Shown: one piece after another, positions 9,484 to 17,906 of the stretch
Numbering within the stretch: the first letter of the stretch is position 1
Layout of the letters: each line of letters begins with the position of its first letter
Position numbers and translations under genes: made by a program
Notes under the pieces: model-generated
Told to the model about the DNA's origin: nothing
Databases searched by the model: none
Seen by the model: only the letters and a program-made list of their open reading frames with translations
Source of the DNA: Chloroflexota bacterium
Lineage (GTDB): Bacteria; Chloroflexota; Dehalococcoidia; FW602-bin16
Direction: 5' to 3'
Length of the DNA stretch: 64,000 nucleotides
NCBI GenBank assembly: GCA_004297765.1
Contig: SCTZ01000200.1
Coordinates: 40,443 to 104,442, forward strand

Positions 9484-11202
9484 ATGCGGATAGCCGCACG
9501 ACTTCAGCGAGAGAGAGGGAAGCTATCAGAACGGCTTCGCGAGCAGCGGGGGCAGGCCATCGTGCTGTTGGCCGTGGCTCTTGTCTTCGTTCTGGGATTC
9601 CTGGCATTGACGCTCGACGTTGGTTATGCCTACGTGCAGCGACGGCTGGGACAAAACGCGGCAGACGCCGCCACAGCGGCCGCAGCCTATGTCATCGCCT
9701 CGAACACCCCGTGTTCGGGCACCTGCGCCGACGTAGATACGCGGGTTAGGAACGCCATCGACACCTACGCCCGTGCCAACTTCACTGGCGAACCCGATAG
9801 CCACCAGCCAGTCGATTGGTCTGGCGACCCTCCCGTCTACGTGGACTCCGGCGGACAGTATGCGGGGGTCGTCGGTGCGGGCTCCCTGCCCAGTACGGCA
9901 ACTGGGGTGGTGATAACAACCACCAACACTATTGCTTCTTTCTTCGCCGCCGTCCTGGGACACAGCACGATTCCTGTACAGGCCACCGGGAGCGCGGTCA
10001 TGGTTGGTGTCCAGATGTCTTCAGTCGCGGGACAGGGAGGTCTTATTCCTGTGGTGGTGCCCCAGTTGGATTTTCAAGAAAGTGGGCAAATCCTCTATGA
10101 TCTGTGGGGCCCACACTACGGGCAGACCTACGGCGTAGGATCCCAGTACAAGGGGCTGGCGGATTACAGCGACGCCAGCGGGCCGGGATACGTGCCAAGC
10201 CCGACCTGCAATGATGGCAGCCAAACGTGTGTGGGGCAATGGGCCCTATATGGCTTCGACGGTGTCATCGGCCTGGGCGACAATGTTGCGCTGATCAACG
10301 GCAACAAGACCGGCTGGGTCACCTCTGGCTTCCAAGCCTTCTGCAGTCGGCAGGGCACCTCTGATGCTGGCGGGGCATATGGCATCTTCAAGGTGCCGAT
10401 CTACGACAGCTTCAATGATCCATACGTCCACGTGGCAGGATTCGGGGCGTTCAAGGTGTACTGCAATGATATTGGCAACAGCATGTGGGGCAAGTTTGTT
10501 TCGTACGTGGCGCCGAACGGGTCCATAGACTTTGGGGCAAATCTTACGTTGCCCGGACCCCGGGTCATGAGGTACGTCCAGCCGTTTACCGGCGTCTCAG
10601 CGGGAGGACAGTCCACCGCAACGAGGACGCCCACCACGGCTCTCACTCCAACCCGAACGTCCACGCCGCCCGGCGCCACCGCGACAGCCACTGGCACACC
10701 TATCGGAGTCGGTCCGACTTCGACATCGACGGCCACACCCGCCGGATCGACACCCACGCCGACTCGAACGTCGACCGCCACGGTGCCCGCGACTGCCACG
10801 ACAACCGCGACTGCCACCGCGACCGTGACTGCCACGGCAACACGCACCGCGACTACTGCACCGATGTTAACGCCCACACCTCATACCATCACCGTGAATG
10901 GGTGGAACGCCGCGCATGAAGTCGTTAGTAGGAGCACGACAACCTTCACCTGCGGCGCGGGTACCGCTACGGTTGGCCCGATCAACTGGAGCTCTCATGC
11001 TTCGACCACGCTCTACTTCGTGATCTGGTCTACCAACCAGGCGGCCCCGTCGAGTGGACAGGTGACACATCAGGTTGCCACGGGCAACGGTTTCACCCAG
11101 ACTCTACCTGGAGCGGGTACCTATACGGTCTATGCCTACGATTCAGGTAACAACTCCAACAAAGATGCGACCATCTCCTCCTTTGCGGTGAGATGCCAGT
11201 AG
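9484..11202 (+). CDS. TadG-like protein with Thr/Pro-rich stalk and C-terminal domain
   Basis: The N-terminus 'RGQAIVLLAVALVFVLGFLALTLDVGYAYVQRRLGQNAADAAT' is the Tad (TadG/RcpC-type) helix and 'NAADAA' segment. It is followed by a large extracytoplasmic region, a low-complexity Thr/Pro/Ala stretch of about 75 residues (about 380-455, encoded by ACN/GCN repeats) and a C-terminal domain of about 100 residues with two Cys ('TFTCGAG' and the terminal 'VRCQ') that could form a disulphide. The Thr/Pro region resembles an O-glycosylatable stalk. The C-terminal domain is unfamiliar to me, but the paralogue downstream keeps it, so it is under selection. Confidence 0.8.
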   Translation: MRIAARLQRERGKLSERLREQRGQAIVLLAVALVFVLGFLALTLDVGYAYVQRRLGQNAADAATAAAAYVIASNTPCSGTCADVDTRVRNAIDTYARANFTGEPDSHQPVDWSGDPPVYVDSGGQYAGVVGAGSLPSTATGVVITTTNTIASFFAAVLGHSTIPVQATGSAVMVGVQMSSVAGQGGLIPVVVPQLDFQESGQILYDLWGPHYGQTYGVGSQYKGLADYSDASGPGYVPSPTCNDGSQTCVGQWALYGFDGVIGLGDNVALINGNKTGWVTSGFQAFCSRQGTSDAGGAYGIFKVPIYDSFNDPYVHVAGFGAFKVYCNDIGNSMWGKFVSYVAPNGSIDFGANLTLPGPRVMRYVQPFTGVSAGGQSTATRTPTTALTPTRTSTPPGATATATGTPIGVGPTSTSTATPAGSTPTPTRTSTATVPATATTTATATATVTATATRTATTAPMLTPTPHTITVNGWNAAHEVVSRSTTTFTCGAGTATVGPINWSSHASTTLYFVIWSTNQAAPSSGQVTHQVATGNGFTQTLPGAGTYTVYAYDSGNNSNKDATISSFAVRCQ

Positions 11203-11228
11203 TTGAAGGGAGTATGGTGGAGGCCGCC

Positions 11229-13010
11229 ATGCGGTTGCTTAATCGAGTTCTGGTCGTGATTCTGGGAGGGCGCCTCCTGGGAGCGCGGGCGTCTCGCCCG
11301 CGCGAAACTCGCGCGGGCCAGACGCCCGCGCTCCCAGGGCCGGCCGCGGTCTGCGAGCACGTATGGTTTGGTCGGCTTCTGCGACAATCGACGAGACCGG
11401 TCCAACACCTCCGCCAGCAGCCAGGGCAGGCCATTGTAATGGTCGCCTTGTCCATGGTCTTCATCGCTGGATTTTTGGCCCTAACCCTGGATGCCGGGTA
11501 CGCGTACTCCCAGCGGCGGAAGATGCAGAACGCGGCCGACGCGGCAGCGCAGGCGGCAGCGCGCTTACTGGCGCTCAACTCGGCTTGCTACGGAACACCA
11601 TGCCCGCCATACAGCGACGGCGACATAACAGACGCCATCACGTCCTACGTCTCTCAGAATCAGGGCTCTGTAGATTTCACAAACGATCCGCCTGTGTATG
11701 TCGATTCGAGTGGGCACCTACTGACCGCGGTCGGAACAGGAACGATACCTTCGGCCGCGGCGGGGACCGTGATCACAACCACATCTACCTTCCCCTCCTT
11801 TTTCGCGGCTGTCCTGAGTCATACCAATCTGTCGGTCCAAGGACGCTCCAGCGCTCTGTTGGCTGTATCACAGATGCAATCGGTAACCAGACCGCGGGAT
11901 CTGGTGCCGTTGGTGGTGCCCTTACAGGATTTTCTTGCTAACCAGACGGCGGAATGGAATCTCTGGGGTCCACAATACGGGCAGGGCTACAACTTGCCCG
12001 CCAACTACAAGGCGCTGGTGAATCTGAACCTGGGCAGCGGGCCTGGGTACACGCCAGGGGTGTCCTGCCCTAACGTCAATGCGTGCCTGGAGCAGTGGTC
12101 CCAGTTCGGCTTCGACGGTACCGTCGGAAACGACAACATCATCCCCATAGTAAACGGCGATAGAAGCCTGATAACCGACGAGCTAATAGTCTACTGCCAG
12201 AGCCAGCTTCGAAGTGATGCGGGCGGCAGCTACGGTCTGTTCAAAATGGGGATCTTCAATAGCTTTGACCCGGCGAGCGGCAATGTCCACATCTCGGGCT
12301 TCGCCCAGTTCAAGGTGTATTGCAGTACCATCGGCAACAGCATGTCCGGGCGATTCGAGTCGTACATCGCTCCTGGGAGCCGGATCGTCGAGGGGGGGGA
12401 CGTCAGTGTGCCCGGCCCCAGAGTGGTCGTGTTTGTCGACCCGTTCAGCGGGTTGCCCGGCGGTCCGCTATTGACCGCGACGGCCACACCGCCTGGCGGC
12501 GCACCCACGGCGACACGCACGGCCACGCCCACCACAACGTCAACTAGCGTGCCGACCGGCACGCCGATCAGCACGAGCACCCCAACAGCCACTCCAGTCA
12601 GCGGGACTCCAACGGCGACGCCATCCGGGCCGACGGCAACCCCCACGATCACGAACACGCCGGGTCCGACCGCCACGGCGACACCACGGGCGTACACGGT
12701 TGTGTGGTGGGGGGACGCTCAGTACTCGACGGTCAGCAGAGGTGCGACCAACTTTGCCTGCGCAGCAGGTAACGCCACGGCCGGACCGATAAACTGGACA
12801 TCCCATTCTCCCACGTCGCTGTATTTCGTGATCTGGCCGGCCGATCAGCCTGCCCCGACCAGTAGCGAAGTAACGCATCTTGTCGACTCGGGCGAGAGCT
12901 TCGGTCAGTTCTTGCCCAGCGCCGGCACCTACACGGTCTACGCCTACGACGCCGGCACCAACTCGAACAAGAACGCGACGATCTCGGCCTTCACGGTGAC
13001 TTGCAGGTAG
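11229..13010 (+). CDS. TadG-like protein, paralogue with repeat-encoded N-terminal insert
   Basis: About 593 residues, clearly a tandem duplicate of the preceding gene: 'GQAIVMVALSMVFIAGFLALTLDAGYAYSQRRKMQNAADAAAQAA', a similar central domain, a Thr/Pro stalk (about 420-490) and the same two-Cys C-terminal domain. I chose ATG 11229 because GGTGGAGG lies 5 nt upstream; the track start 11193 overlaps the previous gene. The leader before GQAIV is about 44 residues longer than in the paralogue, and that extra part includes 'GARASRPRETRAGQTPALPG', the translation of a palindromic genomic repeat at 11276-11338. The two copies probably act together as surface pseudopilin-like components. Confidence 0.78.
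   Translation: MRLLNRVLVVILGGRLLGARASRPRETRAGQTPALPGPAAVCEHVWFGRLLRQSTRPVQHLRQQPGQAIVMVALSMVFIAGFLALTLDAGYAYSQRRKMQNAADAAAQAAARLLALNSACYGTPCPPYSDGDITDAITSYVSQNQGSVDFTNDPPVYVDSSGHLLTAVGTGTIPSAAAGTVITTTSTFPSFFAAVLSHTNLSVQGRSSALLAVSQMQSVTRPRDLVPLVVPLQDFLANQTAEWNLWGPQYGQGYNLPANYKALVNLNLGSGPGYTPGVSCPNVNACLEQWSQFGFDGTVGNDNIIPIVNGDRSLITDELIVYCQSQLRSDAGGSYGLFKMGIFNSFDPASGNVHISGFAQFKVYCSTIGNSMSGRFESYIAPGSRIVEGGDVSVPGPRVVVFVDPFSGLPGGPLLTATATPPGGAPTATRTATPTTTSTSVPTGTPISTSTPTATPVSGTPTATPSGPTATPTITNTPGPTATATPRAYTVVWWGDAQYSTVSRGATNFACAAGNATAGPINWTSHSPTSLYFVIWPADQPAPTSSEVTHLVDSGESFGQFLPSAGTYTVYAYDAGTNSNKNATISAFTVTCR
11276..11338. repeat. palindromic repeat inside the coding sequence
   Basis: Arms of 30 nt (CCTGGGAGCGCGGGCGTCTC... 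and its reverse complement) around an AAC loop, with one mismatch. The outer CCTGGGAGCG...CGCTCCCAGG is shared with the hairpin at 54972-55006. Here the repeat is read in frame as part of the TadG-like N-terminus, before the membrane helix. It looks like an insertion of a dispersed palindromic element into a gene. Confidence 0.85.
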
Positions 13011-13137
13011 CCTATTCTCTGATGGTTTCGTCACCCCCAGCCACAACGACCATGTCGCGGTTGTCCTCCACCGCGCTCCTGTCCAGATGTGTGCTCGCAC
13101 ATTGTGGGAAGGTGTGGATCTTGTGGTAACATTCCTC

Positions 13138-13161
13138 TTGAAGGACCGTTTGAAGGACCGT
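13138..13161 (+). repeat. tandem 12-bp direct repeat upstream of GT39-like gene
   Basis: TTGAAGGACCGT occurs twice back to back, 34 bases before the start at 13195. It may be an operator or simple slippage. Nothing else in the 13011-13194 interval is convincing. Confidence 0.6.
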
Positions 13162-13194
13162 GAGCAGAACCGACGACAATAGGAGCCCTACTAG

Positions 13195-15858
13195 ATGGCG
13201 ATGAAGCCCTCGAGTCATAGGATGTCGACCCTAACAGCCGAAGAGACCTTCGGACTTCAGCATGAGAGCGCAGGGCGCATTGACCGCCTGCGACTTGATT
13301 CCGGCGCCTGGATCAGCACAAATCGCGACTTCGTTCTCCTGCTGATCCTCTTCTTCACCTTTCGCCTGATGTCGCTGGCCTTTACCAGTCAGGAGGGATA
13401 TCTATCCGACAGTAGAGCTCACGACTTCTGGTTCTACCGAGATTTCGCCGAGCTGTCACTGCACGGGTACTACCCTTTTGTGCAGTATTGGTTGGAGTAC
13501 CCGCCGCTCTTCGCGTGGGTCGTCATCGGTATCTACAACTTATCGCTTCTTATACCGGCCTTTCGAGATTCACTGTTTCCGTTCTACTTCGCCCTGGGCG
13601 GATTTCTGCTTCTGGCGGAGACCGGTAGCTTTGTCCTGATCTACTTGATCGCCTCACGCTTGCACGGTCCAACTGGGGGCATGCGCGTAGCCTACATGTA
13701 CGCCGGGCTATTCCTCCCCGTGTATGTCCTGGTCGGATGGTTTGATAGCTTGCCACTCTTCTTCATGCTCCTTGCCCTGTACGCCCTCATCCGCGAGCGT
13801 CCAGTGCTCAGCGCGGCCGCGGTCGGGATCGGCTTCATGACTAAGATCATTCCTGGGATACTGGTCGTCGTAGCGGTTCGGTCGTTCGCGAGATGGCGCT
13901 ATCGTCTGCTTTACCCTCTGGTTGCTGCCACTACGGCCGGGTTGATTGCACTGCCGTTTATCTTCCTGAACGCGCGGATGCTGTGGGCCAGCTTTCACGC
14001 CACCATGGCTCGATCCTCGTGGGAAACGATCTGGGCCGTCCTGGAGAACTACTACGAGTTCGGTGCGGTCGCTCCTCTCGCGGAGCGTTTCTGGCCAGAA
14101 AGTGCCGAGTGGCAAAGTCACCCACCCACGCTGCCATGGTTCTGGATCAACCTGGCTTTTGCCATTAGCTTCCTGATCATCTATGCCCTACGCCTGAACT
14201 GGCGTGGTCCCAAGGCCTTAGTGGCATCCACGGCCTTTGCCGTCAGTTTCCTATTCATCGCGTCGAAGGGTTACAGCCCGCAGTTCGTGGTGTACTGGCT
14301 GCCATTCGTCTTTTTCTTGCTGCCAAGCGCGTGGGGATTGGTCCTGGCCCTTATCTACAGCGCGGCCAATCTGCTGGAGTATCCGGTGTACGCTCTCGTC
14401 TTCCCCGAGGAGCACTGGGTCCTCTGGCTGACCACCATCGTGCGCACGACGCTGTTCGTCGTCCTGGCCGTCGAGGCGCTTGGTCAGCTCTCCGATCCAC
14501 TGGACGCTCTGCTGACGCGGATCAAGCGAAGGGCGCTCCGTCCTGCCACCATCGGGCTCGTCCTGGTCCTCGTGATCACAGGAGGCGCGCTGGCGCAGAG
14601 GTTTTTCGAGCGGAGCGAGTTCTTCCTACTTAGCCACTTCATCAAACCGATCTCCGCGCCAGGGCAGGCCACGGTCGTATCGACCAGAGAGCTGTTCTAC
14701 TACGTGCACCCTTATCTGCGCGGGTTCAGCGACTTCTACGTTGTCGACGACGATTGGGCCTCGCGGCAGGACGAAGTGGTAGATCAATTGGAGCAGTTTC
14801 TGCGCGATCGTCCCCAGGTCTGGCTGGTGATGGAGCCATATCGCCCGGATGATGGTCGAAACGGGTTCCTTCAACAGTTGTTGCGAAGACAGGGCACAGA
14901 ATCTACCAATAGGCTTTTCGATCGCTTTCAATTGGTAGGATTCGTCCCGCCCGAGAAAGCTATACCACTAGGGAAAGCGTGGAAAACCATCGGCGCGGAT
15001 TTCGCGGACCAATTGCGGCTCGAAAGCTATCAGGCGAGCGCCGATTCGGTGATGCCCGGTCAGCCCATCCGTCTAGCCCTCCGATGGCGTGCTTTGCAGC
15101 AGATGCCACAGGACTACACCGTGTTCGTCCATCTGCGCAACCAGGCCTACAGCATCTGGGGGCAGCAGGATAAGCTTCTGACCAACGTGGCAACGCCCAC
15201 ATCCAAGTGGAAGTCGGGCGACACGGTCGACGACATCTACGACCTGCTGGTGCTTCCAGGAACACCGCCCGGCCGTTATCAGCTCTCGGTGGGAGTCTAC
15301 GTGCTGAAGACCGGCAAGCGCCTGCCCGTGGCCGCCGGACCGAAGGATGGACCGGACTGGGTCACCTTTCAAGACATCACTATCGAGAAGGGACCGTACG
15401 TGGGCGAGCTGCGCTTCCAGCATCAACGAGCGCTCAACTTCGACAACAGAATTCGATTGCTGGGATACGAGGTGAATCAGTGGCTGATGCCCGGTGAGAC
15501 CGTGAACGCAACCCTGTTTTGGCGTTCGTCGCAGCGCATTCCCGAAGATTACGTCATCTCTATGCAACTCCTCGACCGGGACAAGCGGGTAATCACTAGC
15601 GTGGAAGGGCAGCCAGCGGACGGGACGTATCCGACCAGCCGTTGGTCCAGAGGGGAGATCGTCCGGGATCAGTATCATCTTCTGGTGGGAAACGACACGC
15701 CCCCGGGCGATTACCAGGTGATCTTCCGCGTCCTGGATGGTCCGGATGGCAGCCCGCTCGGGCTAATAGGCAATACGACAGCGCAGTTCGACGGCTGGGC
15801 ATCGATGGGCTGGGTGCGCATCCTGGATCGGTCAGAATCCGAGACGACCACACGCTAG
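13195..15858 (+). CDS. GT39/GT-C-like membrane glycosyltransferase with two C-terminal beta-sandwich repeats
   Basis: About 887 residues. Residues about 45-470 form a multi-helix membrane domain with an early acidic loop ('SDSRAHDFWFYRDF') and 'WLEYPPLFAWVVIGIYNL', the pattern of dolichyl/polyprenyl-phosphate-mannose-type GT-C enzymes. The C-terminal part holds two related domains of about 120 residues, each with '(L/M)PGxxxxxxLxWR...YxxxxxLxxxxxxxW...GxxxxDxYxLxVxxxTPPGxYxxxxxVY', probably extracytoplasmic carbohydrate-binding beta-sandwiches. The next gene carries one copy of the same domain. The donor is presumably the polyprenyl-phosphate sugar made by the GT2 at 3535. AGGAG lies 12 nt before ATG 13195. 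Confidence 0.75.
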   Translation: MAMKPSSHRMSTLTAEETFGLQHESAGRIDRLRLDSGAWISTNRDFVLLLILFFTFRLMSLAFTSQEGYLSDSRAHDFWFYRDFAELSLHGYYPFVQYWLEYPPLFAWVVIGIYNLSLLIPAFRDSLFPFYFALGGFLLLAETGSFVLIYLIASRLHGPTGGMRVAYMYAGLFLPVYVLVGWFDSLPLFFMLLALYALIRERPVLSAAAVGIGFMTKIIPGILVVVAVRSFARWRYRLLYPLVAATTAGLIALPFIFLNARMLWASFHATMARSSWETIWAVLENYYEFGAVAPLAERFWPESAEWQSHPPTLPWFWINLAFAISFLIIYALRLNWRGPKALVASTAFAVSFLFIASKGYSPQFVVYWLPFVFFLLPSAWGLVLALIYSAANLLEYPVYALVFPEEHWVLWLTTIVRTTLFVVLAVEALGQLSDPLDALLTRIKRRALRPATIGLVLVLVITGGALAQRFFERSEFFLLSHFIKPISAPGQATVVSTRELFYYVHPYLRGFSDFYVVDDDWASRQDEVVDQLEQFLRDRPQVWLVMEPYRPDDGRNGFLQQLLRRQGTESTNRLFDRFQLVGFVPPEKAIPLGKAWKTIGADFADQLRLESYQASADSVMPGQPIRLALRWRALQQMPQDYTVFVHLRNQAYSIWGQQDKLLTNVATPTSKWKSGDTVDDIYDLLVLPGTPPGRYQLSVGVYVLKTGKRLPVAAGPKDGPDWVTFQDITIEKGPYVGELRFQHQRALNFDNRIRLLGYEVNQWLMPGETVNATLFWRSSQRIPEDYVISMQLLDRDKRVITSVEGQPADGTYPTSRWSRGEIVRDQYHLLVGNDTPPGDYQVIFRVLDGPDGSPLGLIGNTTAQFDGWASMGWVRILDRSESETTTR

Positions 15859-15876
15859 CTCTCGGGTCCTCGTCGG

Positions 15877-15906
15877 CTGGCATTTCCCCACTTCTTCCGG
15901 TATAGT
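15877..15906 (+). promoter_or_regulatory. possible sigma-70-type promoter
   Basis: CTGGCA and TATAGT are separated by 18 bases, about 38 nt before the GTG start at 15944. The -35 matches 4 of 6 consensus positions. Confidence 0.35.
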
Positions 15907-15943
15907 GTTGCCGCCTACTTTCACCACTGCAACGGAGGAGCGT

Positions 15944-17899
15944 GTGCCCAAGAACCAGCGGAACATGCAGATCCGCGACGCCGTGGTGGTCTCAGCTTTA
16001 CTGTTGCTGGCATTCGGGCTACGCGTCTACCGTCTTGATGGGCAAAGCCTGTGGCACGACGAAGGGTTGAGCCTCGATTTGGCCTCCCAAAGCGTGCGGA
16101 CCCTGCTCTCCACCGGCTCGTCGCTGGATCATCCCCCGCTGTATTTCCTGATCTTGCACTTCTGGCTCAGGCTAGTCGGGAGCAGCGATTTCTCTATCCG
16201 GGCCCTCTCGTTATTTATGAGTCTACCCGTGGTTCCCCTCCTGTACATCCTGGCGCGACGATGGACCGGTCGCTGGGCCGCGACCGCCACCGCGCTGCTG
16301 GCCGCGGTCTCTCCGCTGTATCTCTACTATGCACAGGAGGCGCGCATGTACGCGCTGGCCACCACGCTCACTATGGGCGCGACGGTTATCCTCCTGTCCA
16401 AGCCGACCTCATCTTGGAAAGAGCGCTGGCTGCGGTGGCTTGCCTATGGGCTGTGCGCGGCGGGCGCACTGCTCAGCCATTACACGGCCGCGCTGGTCCT
16501 GGGCGTCCATTTCGCCTATGTCGCGGCAGGAGCCGTGCGGTCGCGACGAGAGTGGAATACCCTCTCCTTCCCGACAACTCACCTGCGCGGCTGGCTAGCA
16601 GTCGAGGCCGTGCTGATGGTCGGAGGCGGACTGTGGCTCGCGCTCACCAACGCCTCCTCGTCGATCTATCCCCGCTCCGCCAGCGGCAGCTCGCTCCCCG
16701 AAATCGCCAGATCGACCCTGGTCTCTTACATCTCGGGACACGGGCTGGAGCCAATCGTGGACCACGTGCGTCCGACTGCGTTGAATCTGGACGCCGCCAA
16801 CTGGGCGGCCGTGGGGAGTATCGCTCTCGCGGCGCTCGGTCTTATCGCCATCCTGCGCACCAACATCCGCTATGCCGGTTTCCTGCTGGCATACGTCTTG
16901 CTGCCAGTGGTGGGAATCTACGTGCTAGCGGCGGGGCGACACGATTTCACTCCCCGCTACCTGATGGTGTCCAGTCCGGCGTATATGCTGCTCCTGGGAG
17001 CGACGCTGGCCTTCGGGAAACGTACACGGGTTCTTGCGTGCGTGCTGCTGGCACCTTTGCTCGGCATCGCCGCCTGGTCCATGGTCAACTACTACACGGA
17101 TGCAGCCTATCAGCGAGATGACTTTCGAGCTCTGACGCGTTACATCCTGGACCAGAGCTTTCCGGGCGACCTGGTAGTCCTGAACGCGGGCTATACATAT
17201 CCCGTTGTGACACACTACCTGGGCTACGTGGGACAGAGCATGCCCTGGGTTGGGCTGCCGGTGGGACTTCCGCCGGACCAGGCCGCCACAGAACGACAAC
17301 TGGAAGAGGTCGCGGCCCGATACCATCGAGCCTGGCTCGTCTTGTGGCAGGACTACTACACCGACCCAACCGGAATCGTGAAAGGATGGCTCGAAAAGAA
17401 CGGGTGGCAGCGTGACGCACATAGCTTCCCCGGTTTGAGCTTGTATATGTACACTCTCGACAAACCTGTGCTCTCCGCTCCACCGGCACCTCAACACGCC
17501 CTATCGGCCGACCTTGGGCAGACTGTAGAGCTGCTGGGCTACGACCTGGACGAGAGTGCGATGGCAACGCAAGGGCGGCTACGCGCCACCCTGTACTGGC
17601 GCGCCCTGACCGCTCCGAAAGCGAGCTTAAACGTCTTCGTTCATCTGGTGAACGGCGAATATCGACCGGTCGGCGCGACCGATCATCGACCGGCCGGCGA
17701 TCGGCTGCCGACCGATGTCTGGGAGCCAGGAATGCTGGTCAGAGACGAGTACGAGCTGCAAGTGGCCGCGGGGACCGCTCCCGGCGATTACCGGTTGATA
17801 GTAGGAATGTACGATCCTACCAACTGGCAGTACCTGAAAGTCAATGGAACCGAGCACACCAGCCTGACGCTTCAGACCGTCAAAGTGGACGGTAGGTAA
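15944..17899 (+). CDS. GT39-like membrane glycosyltransferase with one C-terminal beta-sandwich domain
   Basis: About 651 residues. 'LWHDEGLSLDLASQSVRTLLSTGSSLDHPPLYFLILHFWLRLVG' is the ArnT/PMT-type GT-C signature, with the catalytic DE in the first luminal loop and 'HPPLYF' after it. 'YYAQEARMYALATTLTMGA' is the second conserved loop of this class. About ten helices follow, then a soluble region and one copy of the domain seen twice in the upstream gene ('LLGYDLDE...LRATLYWRAL...GDYRLIVGMYDP'). GTG 15944 is preferred over 15905, because GGAGGAG ends 3 nt before it. The gene ends 7 bases before the DUF2079 gene, so they probably form one transcript. Confidence 0.8.
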   Translation: MPKNQRNMQIRDAVVVSALLLLAFGLRVYRLDGQSLWHDEGLSLDLASQSVRTLLSTGSSLDHPPLYFLILHFWLRLVGSSDFSIRALSLFMSLPVVPLLYILARRWTGRWAATATALLAAVSPLYLYYAQEARMYALATTLTMGATVILLSKPTSSWKERWLRWLAYGLCAAGALLSHYTAALVLGVHFAYVAAGAVRSRREWNTLSFPTTHLRGWLAVEAVLMVGGGLWLALTNASSSIYPRSASGSSLPEIARSTLVSYISGHGLEPIVDHVRPTALNLDAANWAAVGSIALAALGLIAILRTNIRYAGFLLAYVLLPVVGIYVLAAGRHDFTPRYLMVSSPAYMLLLGATLAFGKRTRVLACVLLAPLLGIAAWSMVNYYTDAAYQRDDFRALTRYILDQSFPGDLVVLNAGYTYPVVTHYLGYVGQSMPWVGLPVGLPPDQAATERQLEEVAARYHRAWLVLWQDYYTDPTGIVKGWLEKNGWQRDAHSFPGLSLYMYTLDKPVLSAPPAPQHALSADLGQTVELLGYDLDESAMATQGRLRATLYWRALTAPKASLNVFVHLVNGEYRPVGATDHRPAGDRLPTDVWEPGMLVRDEYELQVAAGTAPGDYRLIVGMYDPTNWQYLKVNGTEHTSLTLQTVKVDGR

Positions 17900-17906
17900 T
17901 GTACCA

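Noticed and set aside
10401-10877. Long antisense ORF of Val/Gly repeats opposite the TadG Thr/Pro region
   Set aside because: It is the reverse-strand shadow of ACN/GCN codon repeats in the real gene; low complexity and no start signal.
10610-10880. Short-period repeats resembling a tandem or CRISPR-like array
   Set aside because: They are degenerate ACN-CCN-GCN codons of a Thr/Pro/Ala stalk; there are no conserved spacers or repeat units.
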